From a virus: a DNA stretch of 52,446 bases. How positions within the stretch are numbered: position 1 is the stretch's first letter; every line of letters begins with the position of its first letter. Positions 21,275-30,367 of the stretch are shown in pieces. The stretch covers positions 1-52,446 of the IMG/VR virus record IMGVR_UViG_3300036792_000044, one strand, 5' to 3'. The notes under the pieces are model-generated. The model was not told the DNA's origin. It did not search any database and was given only the letters and a program-made list of their open reading frames with translations. The position numbers were made by a program, and so were the translations under genes.

Positions 21275-21298
21275 GAATCTCTTTCTCTCTCTTGGTTG

Positions 21299-21550
21299 TT
21301 ACGGTGTTCCACCCTGCCCGAAGAAGAACAGACCCCAGGCAGTGAATGGTGGCATGGTCGAGCCGGGTGGCATGTAGCCACAGGTGATCGTCGGCCGGTA
21401 AATCGAGCCATCTGGCAGCGGTACCGTATAGGACGAAAGGCATTGCGTCGGGTCCACTTTCGGCACGCCGAGCGGCGTGGGCAGGTGGTACCAGGGGACG
21501 GTGCGTTGCCCGCTCGGTGTGGTGTATGCGCGTCCGCTTGAGTGGTGCAT
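21299..21550 (-). CDS. Hypothetical virion-type protein, 83 aa
   Basis: ATG at 21550 overlaps the previous stop (TGATG). Rich in Pro, Thr and aromatics (YTVPLPDGSIYRPTITCGYM), beta-type composition. Between minor tail and lysis genes, so a virion component is plausible. Confidence 0.65.
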   Translation of the reverse strand: MHHSSGRAYTTPSGQRTVPWYHLPTPLGVPKVDPTQCLSSYTVPLPDGSIYRPTITCGYMPPGSTMPPFTAWGLFFFGQGGTP

Positions 21551-21912
21551 CAGAGTGGCCCTGGTGTCGTGTTGTCGACGCGTGTCTGCTCGGCGAACAT
21601 GTACGCGGCGTTGGATGCGATCTGCGAATACGCAAGGGACACAGGGATTTGGCTGGGAATCTGGCTCGCTGCGTTCGCGAGCTTGGCCTCGGCCTCGGTT
21701 GCGTATGCCTCGGCCGCAGCGGAGGGTGTAAACCCTTGTGCGGTAAGGCGACTGCGTTCGATGTACAGGAATCCCCACACGCTGGCGCGGGTGCTGTGTG
21801 CGAGCGAAACGTCTGGCCCGCCGCCGAATGCGGCTGTCTGGCCCGCCTTCGTGATCGCGGTTGCCTGCGCCGATTGGTAGTTGGATAGGTATGTTGCTGC
21901 CGATGTCGGCAT
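21550..21912 (-). CDS. Hypothetical helical protein, 120 aa
   Basis: ATG at 21912 follows AGAAGGAGATTCACG. Ala/Ser-rich helices (AAAEAYATEAEAKLANAASQ). No family recognised; probably tail-associated from its location. Confidence 0.7.
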   Translation of the reverse strand: MPTSAATYLSNYQSAQATAITKAGQTAAFGGGPDVSLAHSTRASVWGFLYIERSRLTAQGFTPSAAAEAYATEAEAKLANAASQIPSQIPVSLAYSQIASNAAYMFAEQTRVDNTTPGPL

Positions 21913-21945
21913 CGTGAATCTCCTTCTGTTGGTTGGTGTTTGAAA

Positions 21946-22200
21946 CTACGGTGAGGGCGGATTGTACAACGCCGCCCATTCCTCGAATGTTCCCTCGAAC
22001 TCCCCCACTAATACCAAGTCTGGACCGCTGCTACTGCCGAGATAAATGCCAACAGCGTCGACAGTATCACCGTTGCTGTCGAGCACTGATTGAATCTTTA
22101 TGCAACCAGCAAGCAACGGCACAAGGACTTGCCCGTTTTGATTATAGGGTTTGGCGAGAATCCAGTTATTTCCCTGTGACACAGGTGATGTCGTCATCAT
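21946..22200 (-). CDS. Hypothetical protein, 84 aa
   Basis: A beta-rich small protein (VLVPLLAGCIKIQSV, VGIYLGSS, LVLVGEFEGTFEEW). Noticeably more A/T in third positions than neighbouring tail genes, as is the next gene, which may indicate later acquisition of this pair. Confidence 0.65.
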   Translation of the reverse strand: MMTTSPVSQGNNWILAKPYNQNGQVLVPLLAGCIKIQSVLDSNGDTVDAVGIYLGSSSGPDLVLVGEFEGTFEEWAALYNPPSP

Positions 22201-22206
22201 TATTCC

Positions 22207-22518
22207 TTAATTAGTTACTTCGTAGCCCATTTGCTTGAGCACGGAGTGCATTGCTGCGTGATCGAATTGGCCATACGAGACCATTGTACTATCAATCGGG
22301 TTCGCCTCGGCGTCACTAGGGAAGATGTCTACCCCCGCATTTGCCTTGTGTACCGCTGGTGTTCGCACGTGCACGATGATGTACTCGAAATCCCTTGGGC
22401 TGCCGTCAATCACGCTGTACCGGCGCAACGGCGGATTGAGTTGAACTAGGGTTGATTCCGTAGGCCAATGTGTCGTACTCACGTCGTATTTGATTGTGGC
22501 AGTTGCCTTTTTGGTCAT
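22207..22518 (-). CDS. Hypothetical protein, 103 aa
   Basis: Alpha/beta protein (FEYIIVHVRTPAVHKANAGV). Lower GC than the surrounding genes. Unknown function, directly downstream of the large glycine-rich tail protein; could be a tail-tip assembly factor. Confidence 0.65.
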   Translation of the reverse strand: MTKKATATIKYDVSTTHWPTESTLVQLNPPLRRYSVIDGSPRDFEYIIVHVRTPAVHKANAGVDIFPSDAEANPIDSTMVSYGQFDHAAMHSVLKQMGYEVTN

Positions 22519-22531
22519 CTCATCTTCCTTC

Positions 22532-25500
22532 CTAGTATGGTGCGATTACATAGATGCAACCGGCTGCGCCTGCGCCGCCGTTTGTTGTGGTACCAGTACC
22601 GCCGACACCACCGCCGCCGCCTGCGCCGCCCGGAAAACCGCCTGCCCCACCAGTTCCCGTGCCGTTAGCGCCTGCGCCGCCGCCGCCGCCCGCTGGCGTT
22701 CCTGCGGGTGCAGCAGCGCCATTTCCGCCCGTGCTAGCGCCGACCTCGCCGCCCGCCGCGAATGAACTTGACTTACCACGCCCTACACGGCCACTAGTGC
22801 CAGGCGTGGAGGTTGTGGCGAAATAGATTGAGCCACCGTCGCCGCCGTCGCCAGGTGGTATGGCAGTTGCGTACGAGCCGTCTGTTTTTAGGATGGAACC
22901 TGCACCCTTTTGACCGACCACTAACGAGCCGAAACTTGTTGAGCCACCGGAACCTCCGACCGTACTGTTGGCTGTCGCACCAGCACCCGCAGCACCAATT
23001 GTCATGGCAACCGTAGCGGGTAGTGCAGAGTACTTAAACTGTTGGGACACATAGCCTCCCGACAATCCACCGGGGAATGGCATACTGATACTGCCTCTAC
23101 CGCCGCCGTTGCCGCCACAAATACAAATGACGGTGAACAAGTCATCCGGTTGGTACGCAACACCATTCGACGGCGAAACTGTGGGTTTAGTCCATGTGGC
23201 GTTCGTTGTGTACTGAGTGAGCACGCCCCCTCCTATGAGTGCGGTAACCTTGTTGTTCAATGTTGTTGCAGCACTTGACGCTGCACTCTGCGTGCTGCCT
23301 GTACTGCCGAAAGCGCTTGTAAGCGTTGACCATACATTGGCAACACCCGAGACGGTATCGGAGAATACGCCCGTCGTAATCTTGCTGGCGTCGAGGCTCG
23401 GAATCAGCCCTGCCCCAAAGGTTCCCGTCGTCACCTTGGACGCGTCGAGCGACGGTATAAAGCTACTGAGGATTGAGGTCAGGCCACCGTTTAATATGTT
23501 GCCCAACAACGACGTTGGGAACAAACCCGAAACGATCTTGCTGGCATCGAGGCCCGGTATTAGGCCCGTGCCGAAGCTGCCCGAGGTTATCTTGCTGGCG
23601 TCGAGGCCGGGGATGATTGACCCGAGAATGTTTCCGCCGCTTAGCAATCCACCCAACACGGGAATGCTACTGATACCGGGCAGAACTGGCGAGCCGGAAC
23701 CCAATGCCGTTGGGCTGCCTACGATTCCGAGCAGGTCGGTGAAGATCGAGGTTAGCCCGCCCAATCCGCTCAGTCCACCCGTGGTGCCGGTGAACGTTCC
23801 GAGTAGCTGCGTGAGAATGCTTGAGCCAGTACCGAATCCGGTGAACAACGTCACGAGACTGGTGACCATGCTGAGTGGGAAGGTACCGGACACAATCTTG
23901 CTCGCGTCGAGGCCCGGTATCAGCGAGCCGAGAATGCTTGTGCCACCGGACAATAACCCGCCAAGGATGGGGATGCTACTGATACCGGGGAGGACTGGCG
24001 TACCGGAGCCGACAGCCGTTGGGCTACCTACGATTCCGAACAGGTCGGTGAAGATTGAACCGAGTCCGGTTAGCCCGGTCAACCCGCCCGCGATGCCGGG
24101 GATGATACCGATTAGCTGCGTGAGAATGCTTGAGCCAGTACCGAATCCACCGAGCAGCGTTGCGAGGCTGGTGATCATGCTGATAGGGAACGCGCCCGAG
24201 ACAATCTTGCTCGCGTCGAGGCCGGGGATGAGCGAGCCGAGAATGCTTACGCCACCGGACAATAACGGCCCGAGGATCGGAATGCTACCGATAACAGGGA
24301 GTACCGGCGAACCGGAGCCGACAGCCGTTGGGCTGCCTAGTAATCCGAACAGGTCGGTGAAGATCGAACCCAATCCTGTTGAGCCGCTTAGCCCTGTCCC
24401 GATACCGGGGATGAGTGCGATGAGGTCGTCAAAGCTGATACCGCCGAACGACAGACCGCCGAGGAATGATGTTAGACCGCCGAACCCGAGGCCAGTCGAT
24501 CCGCCGAATCCCTGTGATACAGCGTCGATTACGGGTTGCAGGATGCTCGCGCCGAATGTACCGGAGATAATCTTGGACGCGTCGAGGCCGGGGATGAGTG
24601 AGCCGAGAATGCTTATGCCACCGGACAATAACCCGCCGAGGATGGGGATGCTACCGATACCGGGCAAGCTCGCTGAGCCGGTACCCAATCCTGTTGGGCT
24701 GCCTAACAATCCGAGCCAATCGGTGAAGATTGATCCCAAACCTGTTGAGCCACTTAGCCCTGAGCCGATACCGGGGATGAGACTGATGATGTCATCGAAC
24801 GCTACGCCGACGAGCGACAGCGTGGACAGGAACGATTGCAGACCTGGTATGCCCAAACCTGTTGTGCCGCCAAAACCTTGGGACACTGCGTCGATGAACG
24901 GTTGCAATAGGCCCGCGCCGAATGTACCAGACACAATCTTAGATGCGTCGAGGCCGGGGATCAGCGAGCCGAGAATCGTTATGCCACCGGACAATAGCGG
25001 GCCGAGGATCGGAATGCTACCGATAATAGGCAAGACTGGTGAACCGGAGCCGACTCCTGTTGGGCCACCTAGTAATCCGAACAGGTCGCCGAAGATTGAA
25101 CCCAACCCGGTTAGTCCGGTCAACCCGCCGACGATGCCGGGGATGACACCTATGATCGAACCGAGCAGCGAGCCGCCGCCACCGAGCAACCCGAAACCGC
25201 TTGTGATCCAAGAGATTATCCCCGAGAACAAACCGACAGGACTGGTCGACGGCGTCGGTAGTCCGAGCGTCGGGTCGGTGGATGGTTGGTTGTCGAGGAA
25301 TGATGCGAAACCGCTTGCGCCCGAACCGCCGAGCGCCGAACCAAGCAAGTCCTCCAACATTTTCGCAGCAGGCAACAGGTCCAATCCTGTTACGTAGTCA
25401 ACGATTTCGATGAGGGTGTTCGCTGCGCCGAAGATAATATCCTCGGTCATCGTGAGGAACGGATTGTCCCCCACGAAACCCATTGGGTCGCCGTTGATCT

Positions 25501-25564
25501 GCTTAGTCGGGTCGTTGGGGACCTGATTAAAGTTGGCGGGGAGCAGCGAAATACTGTTTGGCAC
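22532..25564 (-). CDS. Large repetitive minor tail protein
   Basis: 1010 residues. The first ~700 contain at least nine repeats around IPGLDASKIVSGTFG, each followed by GLLSGGxxILGSLIPGLDA- and TGLGSIFTDL-type blocks. DNA repeats at 23.3-25.2 kb mirror this. A globular part follows, then a glycine-rich segment (residues ~890-1000) ending CIYVIAPY, typical of tail-tip or fibre glycine-rich domains that contact receptors. Repeat number probably varies by recombination. Likely a receptor-binding tail protein. Confidence 0.82.
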   Translation of the reverse strand: MPNSISLLPANFNQVPNDPTKQINGDPMGFVGDNPFLTMTEDIIFGAANTLIEIVDYVTGLDLLPAAKMLEDLLGSALGGSGASGFASFLDNQPSTDPTLGLPTPSTSPVGLFSGIISWITSGFGLLGGGGSLLGSIIGVIPGIVGGLTGLTGLGSIFGDLFGLLGGPTGVGSGSPVLPIIGSIPILGPLLSGGITILGSLIPGLDASKIVSGTFGAGLLQPFIDAVSQGFGGTTGLGIPGLQSFLSTLSLVGVAFDDIISLIPGIGSGLSGSTGLGSIFTDWLGLLGSPTGLGTGSASLPGIGSIPILGGLLSGGISILGSLIPGLDASKIISGTFGASILQPVIDAVSQGFGGSTGLGFGGLTSFLGGLSFGGISFDDLIALIPGIGTGLSGSTGLGSIFTDLFGLLGSPTAVGSGSPVLPVIGSIPILGPLLSGGVSILGSLIPGLDASKIVSGAFPISMITSLATLLGGFGTGSSILTQLIGIIPGIAGGLTGLTGLGSIFTDLFGIVGSPTAVGSGTPVLPGISSIPILGGLLSGGTSILGSLIPGLDASKIVSGTFPLSMVTSLVTLFTGFGTGSSILTQLLGTFTGTTGGLSGLGGLTSIFTDLLGIVGSPTALGSGSPVLPGISSIPVLGGLLSGGNILGSIIPGLDASKITSGSFGTGLIPGLDASKIVSGLFPTSLLGNILNGGLTSILSSFIPSLDASKVTTGTFGAGLIPSLDASKITTGVFSDTVSGVANVWSTLTSAFGSTGSTQSAASSAATTLNNKVTALIGGGVLTQYTTNATWTKPTVSPSNGVAYQPDDLFTVICICGGNGGGRGSISMPFPGGLSGGYVSQQFKYSALPATVAMTIGAAGAGATANSTVGGSGGSTSFGSLVVGQKGAGSILKTDGSYATAIPPGDGGDGGSIYFATTSTPGTSGRVGRGKSSSFAAGGEVGASTGGNGAAAPAGTPAGGGGGAGANGTGTGGAGGFPGGAGGGGGVGGTGTTTNGGAGAAGCIYVIAPY

Positions 25565-25576
25565 AGTCGTTTTGCC

Positions 25577-27082
25577 TTACTGCGGAACAGGCCAGGCCAC
25601 GACGAACGCGCCGGAGTTAACCGCCGTGAAGTCGTAAACGCCTGCCATGCCTTGGTTTACGAGGTTGAAGTACAGTTTGCCGGTCTGGCCCGCTGGCACC
25701 AGGCCGAGCGCGTTGCTCGGTGTGATAGCGGCCGACGTGTTGTCCGGTCCCGAAGGGTGCGGGATAAATGTGGTGTAGCCCAACGAGTTTCCGAATCCGC
25801 GTGCAACCCGCTGGCCCGTGGTCGGATCGCCCAGCAGTACCTCCGCGCCGACGAGCAGCGGCGTGAATGAAATGTTGAGTCCGAAGATTTGCACCTGGCC
25901 GAAAACGATTGGCTTCCAAGGCCAATCCTGCGCTGGCACGTCGAACGTGCAGATCGGTTGTGTCGCACCGCCGATGCCCATTGCGCTGGTGAACGCCGCC
26001 TCGGGAATGGTGTAAATCATTCCGTACTGCTGCGTAGGTGCCTTCGGAACCCAAATCTTGCGTCCCGCAACCAATCCCACGCTTGGCATGGGCATGGGCG
26101 AGGTCGGTCCACCCACGTCTGTAAACGTCGTAATGCTAGCGTCGGGTATGTTCGCGACGAGCACGTTCTCCTGCCCAATTGCGGTGCCACGGTAGATGTT
26201 ATATCCCGTAGCACCTGAGTTGGGTGGCTCACTCCACGACAGGTCAACACTGTTGGTTGTGCCGGTGAGCGCGCCGGTCGTAACTTCGTTGCTGCCAACG
26301 GTTTCCGCGTTCGTCATGGTGGCGGTCACCTTGTAGAAGTAGGTACCCGCTGGCAGCGCGCCTCCCGTAGTGTGCGGGAGAATCCCCAATGACGTTGGGG
26401 CACCAGGGGTTAACCTCTCTGTGCAGACCAGCGTGTCCCCGGCTTGTGGTGCACGCGTTGTGAAATCGACATCGAGCGCTTCACCGAGTGACGCTGCGGG
26501 ACCGGGAACGCCTCTGGGAGCAGCGATATGGAACTCGAACACGGGGTTGGATGCGATGCCGTCAACGTGAATCCACGAGTCCACGCCGCCTGGCCCGTGA
26601 CCCGAACCCGGTACTTCCAGAACGATATTGGGCGTGATGATGGGGTACGGCCCAGGTGGGCCTGGCGCTCCGACCGGCAACTGTCGCCAACCGATCGCGG
26701 TGCCCCACCACACGTACATCGTTGTGGCAACAGTGTTTCCGTTCTCGTCGGTGACGCCGAACACCCAGAACTTGCCTCGGTCTGCTGCGGTGTCGCCGAG
26801 GTCGGTCGGTAGTTGCGACGGGTCGATCTTGTCGTCATTCTGCCATTGCAGTGCAAACGACGGCTCGCCGGGATCGCCCTTAACACCTTGCAGCACAGGC
26901 ACAGTCAGGACTGCCTGGCGTTGGTACGCCTGCATGGTTGCGGCGAACATGTTGGGATTGTTGATGTCGGTTACCAAGCCCAGCAAGAACATCTGCGTGA
27001 GGATGGTGCCGATGGGCACCGTGTCTCCGACGCTTAGCTGAATGATTTCAGCCTGCGGTGACGGGATGACTGGCGAACTCAT
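25577..27082 (-). CDS. Minor tail protein with collagen-like and Fn3-like parts
   Basis: 501 residues. Short collagen-like stretches (GVKGDPGEP, GAPGPPGP, GVPGPAA) at ~65, 145 and 195 separate small domains. A fibronectin-III-like domain (~240-325: AGTYFYKVTATMTNAET, YNIYRGTAIGQ) precedes a beta-rich C-terminal head. Layout fits a baseplate or tail-tip appendage. ATG at 27082 overlaps the previous stop. Confidence 0.75.
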   Translation of the reverse strand: MSSPVIPSPQAEIIQLSVGDTVPIGTILTQMFLLGLVTDINNPNMFAATMQAYQRQAVLTVPVLQGVKGDPGEPSFALQWQNDDKIDPSQLPTDLGDTAADRGKFWVFGVTDENGNTVATTMYVWWGTAIGWRQLPVGAPGPPGPYPIITPNIVLEVPGSGHGPGGVDSWIHVDGIASNPVFEFHIAAPRGVPGPAASLGEALDVDFTTRAPQAGDTLVCTERLTPGAPTSLGILPHTTGGALPAGTYFYKVTATMTNAETVGSNEVTTGALTGTTNSVDLSWSEPPNSGATGYNIYRGTAIGQENVLVANIPDASITTFTDVGGPTSPMPMPSVGLVAGRKIWVPKAPTQQYGMIYTIPEAAFTSAMGIGGATQPICTFDVPAQDWPWKPIVFGQVQIFGLNISFTPLLVGAEVLLGDPTTGQRVARGFGNSLGYTTFIPHPSGPDNTSAAITPSNALGLVPAGQTGKLYFNLVNQGMAGVYDFTAVNSGAFVVAWPVPQ

Positions 27083-27369
27083 TTCTCTTGTGTCCCTTCG
27101 GTTTTGATGTTATCGACGTAGTTGATTTTCGCGTGGCCGACCGACCACAATTCGGGTTCTTTCTGCGCGTCCTCGGGTCGAGGGTTGTCCATGACTCGCC
27201 AGACGGGTGCGTCAATCATGGCCTGGTGCATACGTTTTGCGTCTTGCGCCATCTGCTGCATGTGCGGCAGCGCCGTCTTAAGGTCCTTCTGAAACCGGCC
27301 GAGCGCCTGGTGCTGCTCGCCGTCCAGTAGGTGTAAGTTGCTGCTGCGCTTGCGCTTTCGTTGTGTCAT
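27079..27369 (-). CDS. Hypothetical tail-region protein, 96 aa
   Basis: Basic N-terminus (MTQRKRKRSS), then a long helix (QKDLKTALPHMQQMAQDAKR). Sits between minor tail genes with ATGA overlaps at both ends. Probably a virion or assembly protein. Confidence 0.7.
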   Translation of the reverse strand: MTQRKRKRSSNLHLLDGEQHQALGRFQKDLKTALPHMQQMAQDAKRMHQAMIDAPVWRVMDNPRPEDAQKEPELWSVGHAKINYVDNIKTEGTQEK

Positions 27370-29288
27370 CCGAATATCAATCCTTCTCCGAGGAACGCGC
27401 CGAACATTGTGTACATAGACTGCACTGCGCGCATGAGTCGCGCCTGCGGGTCTGCTTTGTCTTTGTCGTCACCAATGGTGAGTGTATCTTTCAATCCTGT
27501 CTTTCGGTCGACGGCACACTTGTCTCCGTAAATCTGATCGACGTACAGCACGCCATCGAACTCGAATGCGTTGCGGTCGCCCAATTCTGTGTCTACGGTT
27601 AGTGTGTGCGGATGACCGTTGCGCACAACAGCTTTGAAGCTCTGGTATGCACGCGTTTTCCACAAAGCGCTTTGGAGAGTGAGGATTCCGCTTAGTGTGT
27701 ACGCCGTCGAGCTACCGCGCTCGAAATACTCTTGGTAGCTCAGATCGCCATTCCACAAGGCGCGCAACGGATCTGTCCAGCGCTCCCAGGCAAATAGCAC
27801 ATTATCTAGCTGACCTTGATAAAGGTTGTCAAGCCCTGGCGTCATTGGCATTTGGAATGCCGTGTTGATCATCGTGCCGATGGCGACGTTGATCATATCG
27901 CTCAATTGGCTTAGGCCCCAACGAATTGCGAAGGTCTGAAGCTCGTTCACAAGGGCAGGACTACGGCCTCCTGTCATCACCGTGCGGGGCGAGCCTTTGT
28001 GCAGTGTGTGCGTTGCGTCGATGAGTCCGGTGAACTGTCCCTCTCGCCAAATCACCTTGGGCACTTCGGGTGCCACGCCGAGCAGTGACGAGAAGATCGG
28101 GAAGTTGCTACCGTTGTCCTCGAAAACTGGCTCCCCGTCAAGAGATAACCCTGTGTTGGCGTCAATCAGGGTGGTAGACAAGAAGTTATCGAGGTTCACT
28201 CCGATCACGTCGAGCAGCCCATCGAACGCCGTGCCGGTCGGCCCGCGATGGCCCGACTTGTCTTCTATACGGAACACAACGCAGTTACGTAGAGGCTTCG
28301 CAATGGAATTCGCGATCTGAGTCAGTTGACTCAGTCCGAGTAGGTCGGACAGTTCCTCGTACGGATTCCACACGTCCCCAACGAGATACGTGTATGCACG
28401 CAACATGCAGCCTGCGTCTTTGAGCAAATCGCCTGTGGCACTGTGCCAGTCGGTCCACGTCGCGCCGAGCACCGTCCACATGCTGGTGTCGGACACGGGA
28501 TTGACGAACGCAACCTGTATCGGCCATTCCATTGGATTGACGTTGAACAGCGAGTCGGTCGACAGCGGGTTGAGCCACGACGCCGGGTTGAAAACGTTTG
28601 TGAGGAAAGACAATCCAGGCACGAATAGTCGCGCCAGATTGACGAACATCGACATGAACAGTACCGTACGAATCGGTCCCGGCATGATCCACATTTTGGG
28701 TAGCTGGACCTCGGGCGGCAGGAACGGCGAGGCTGCGAAGAGAAGTCGTTTCGCGTGCTCCCGCATCGAAACCGCAAGCATCTCAACGGTACTCGTGCCG
28801 TCCTCGTGACGCTGAATGTTGATCGTGTGAATCTTTCCGCCCCAACGCTTTCGAGCGTCGTTGGCGTTCAACGGATCACGGTCGATGAGCAGGTGTAAGT
28901 CCTCTTCAACCCGCGTGAGGTTGACGATGTAGTCGACCATCCAATTGTCGTAGCGCACAACGTATCTCGCCGTGCCACTGTCGACCATCAGTTCCTCGAA
29001 CTCCGCCGACATTTCGCCGGAAAGCTCGCCCACGATGCTTAAGTTCTTGTCTCCCAAGCGGAATAGCGGACGCTGGCCCGCACTCTTCTCGATGATGGTG
29101 CGCTTGTTGCGAATGTAATTGAAAGCGCCTGCGGGGCTTTGCTTTCCGTTGGGGCAGCCGTTCGCGCCCGGTGTGGGGAACAAGGGTTGCCCGAGCGGGT
29201 TGTTCCACACGTTGGAGAATGCGATGGGTAGCTCAGCGCCCAGGTGGTCTAATGGGTTGAGCGGCACACCAAGTAGAGTCTCGCCCAT
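27366..29288 (-). CDS. Minor tail protein (Gp37-like family)
   Basis: 640 residues. DLHLLIDRDPLNANDARKRW and the overall order resemble the siphovirus Gp37-like minor tail proteins found next to the distal tail protein. Palindrome copy 9 lies inside the gene at 28316-28335 and is read in the alternative frame (LSQLTQ). Likely part of the baseplate. Confidence 0.75.
   Translation of the reverse strand: MGETLLGVPLNPLDHLGAELPIAFSNVWNNPLGQPLFPTPGANGCPNGKQSPAGAFNYIRNKRTIIEKSAGQRPLFRLGDKNLSIVGELSGEMSAEFEELMVDSGTARYVVRYDNWMVDYIVNLTRVEEDLHLLIDRDPLNANDARKRWGGKIHTINIQRHEDGTSTVEMLAVSMREHAKRLLFAASPFLPPEVQLPKMWIMPGPIRTVLFMSMFVNLARLFVPGLSFLTNVFNPASWLNPLSTDSLFNVNPMEWPIQVAFVNPVSDTSMWTVLGATWTDWHSATGDLLKDAGCMLRAYTYLVGDVWNPYEELSDLLGLSQLTQIANSIAKPLRNCVVFRIEDKSGHRGPTGTAFDGLLDVIGVNLDNFLSTTLIDANTGLSLDGEPVFEDNGSNFPIFSSLLGVAPEVPKVIWREGQFTGLIDATHTLHKGSPRTVMTGGRSPALVNELQTFAIRWGLSQLSDMINVAIGTMINTAFQMPMTPGLDNLYQGQLDNVLFAWERWTDPLRALWNGDLSYQEYFERGSSTAYTLSGILTLQSALWKTRAYQSFKAVVRNGHPHTLTVDTELGDRNAFEFDGVLYVDQIYGDKCAVDRKTGLKDTLTIGDDKDKADPQARLMRAVQSMYTMFGAFLGEGLIFG
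28316..28335. repeat. TGAGTC palindrome copy 8
   Basis: TCTGAGTC-AGTT-GACTCAGT. It is the only fully coding copy read as LSQLTQ and not TESxDSV. Confidence 0.95.
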
Positions 29289-30367
29289 TACCGTGACCTC
29301 TTAAACCGTTGCGGCAGACGAACAACGATTTGCGCGTTGGGGTTGCGAGCCTTAACGTGCAAGTGCGCCACAGCCTTTGGAGGAACGGGGTACAGGAACC
29401 GAATGTACTGTCTCAGCCAAAGTGGTTCTCCGCTAAGCGCTTTCGTCGGTGACAGCAGGAAGTCCAGCAGGCCCGTTGCGCGCAGCAGTTTGTAGAACTC
29501 GTCGTCGTGCGGATCATTCTCGGAGAGAAGGGTTTTCCGCGTCGGGTCGGTGTCGACTGTGACCTGGCCGTCAGTGTCGAAGAGAGGCCCGACCTTGACG
29601 GCGCGCTCCATAATGTTGTCCTGCAATATCACGTCGGCGTCGGTACCGGCCGCGCAGTCGGTGAGCAAGTATTCGACGTAGCTGCCGATGTCGCCGGTAT
29701 TCGGAATGGCAAGTGTCCCATGGTAATAACCGTCTTTGTCTGGTGCGCCTGCTTTGTTCGCGAGCCACGGCATGGTCATTAGTGCGGGCGTGCTGTAGTA
29801 CGGTACAGGAGCGATCCAGTTGATGTCCCAGATAGCTTGGTTGTTGTCGTACATCACGGGGTCGTTCTTCTGTGCTGTATCAACGGTTTTCGCGGGCCAC
29901 ACCTGAATCCAACGCCATCCGCTAAATCGTGTGAACACGCCGAACCATCCGCCGCGTACCTCGTCTTGCCCTGCCCAGAACCGATCCTCACACGCACGGT
30001 ACGTGATGTTATTCATGCCGGGACGGCCGATGAACACACGCAGATTGATCTTGCGCGCAAGGTAATTCACGCGTTCGATGGTCGCACCGAATTGATACGC
30101 CGACTCCGTTACAACCTGCTCGAAGAACAAGTGGTGCTCGCCCTGTAAGTTCTGGTGCAGACGCACACCCTCCCGCCCAGCGAGTGGCCCGTTCAAGTGA
30201 GTTACGTTGCCCGCGTAGTCGATATAGACCATGACAGTTTCCATGGCCTGCAACGGATACGGGAAGTCCTCGATATGTTCATACGTGGCAACGACTTCCG
30301 GCCGCATATAGTCTGCGGCCGGTATCTTGAGGTACGGCCCAGCAGGTATCGGGATGGCTTGTGTCAC
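29288..30367 (-). CDS. Minor tail protein, distal-tail-like
   Basis: 359 residues, beta-rich, immediately after the tape measure gene. RLYP-type aromatic loops and the ending HVKARNPNAQIVVRLPQRFK fit the distal tail/first minor tail position in siphoviruses. ATG overlaps the tape measure stop region; the stop overlaps the next ATG (TAATG). Confidence 0.75.
   Translation of the reverse strand: MTQAIPIPAGPYLKIPAADYMRPEVVATYEHIEDFPYPLQAMETVMVYIDYAGNVTHLNGPLAGREGVRLHQNLQGEHHLFFEQVVTESAYQFGATIERVNYLARKINLRVFIGRPGMNNITYRACEDRFWAGQDEVRGGWFGVFTRFSGWRWIQVWPAKTVDTAQKNDPVMYDNNQAIWDINWIAPVPYYSTPALMTMPWLANKAGAPDKDGYYHGTLAIPNTGDIGSYVEYLLTDCAAGTDADVILQDNIMERAVKVGPLFDTDGQVTVDTDPTRKTLLSENDPHDDEFYKLLRATGLLDFLLSPTKALSGEPLWLRQYIRFLYPVPPKAVAHLHVKARNPNAQIVVRLPQRFKRSR

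Noticed and set aside
23217-25397. Long plus-strand open frame (726 codons) under the repetitive tail gene
   Set aside because: A mirror of the repeats and GC-biased codons on the other strand; Pro/Asn-rich with no start signal.
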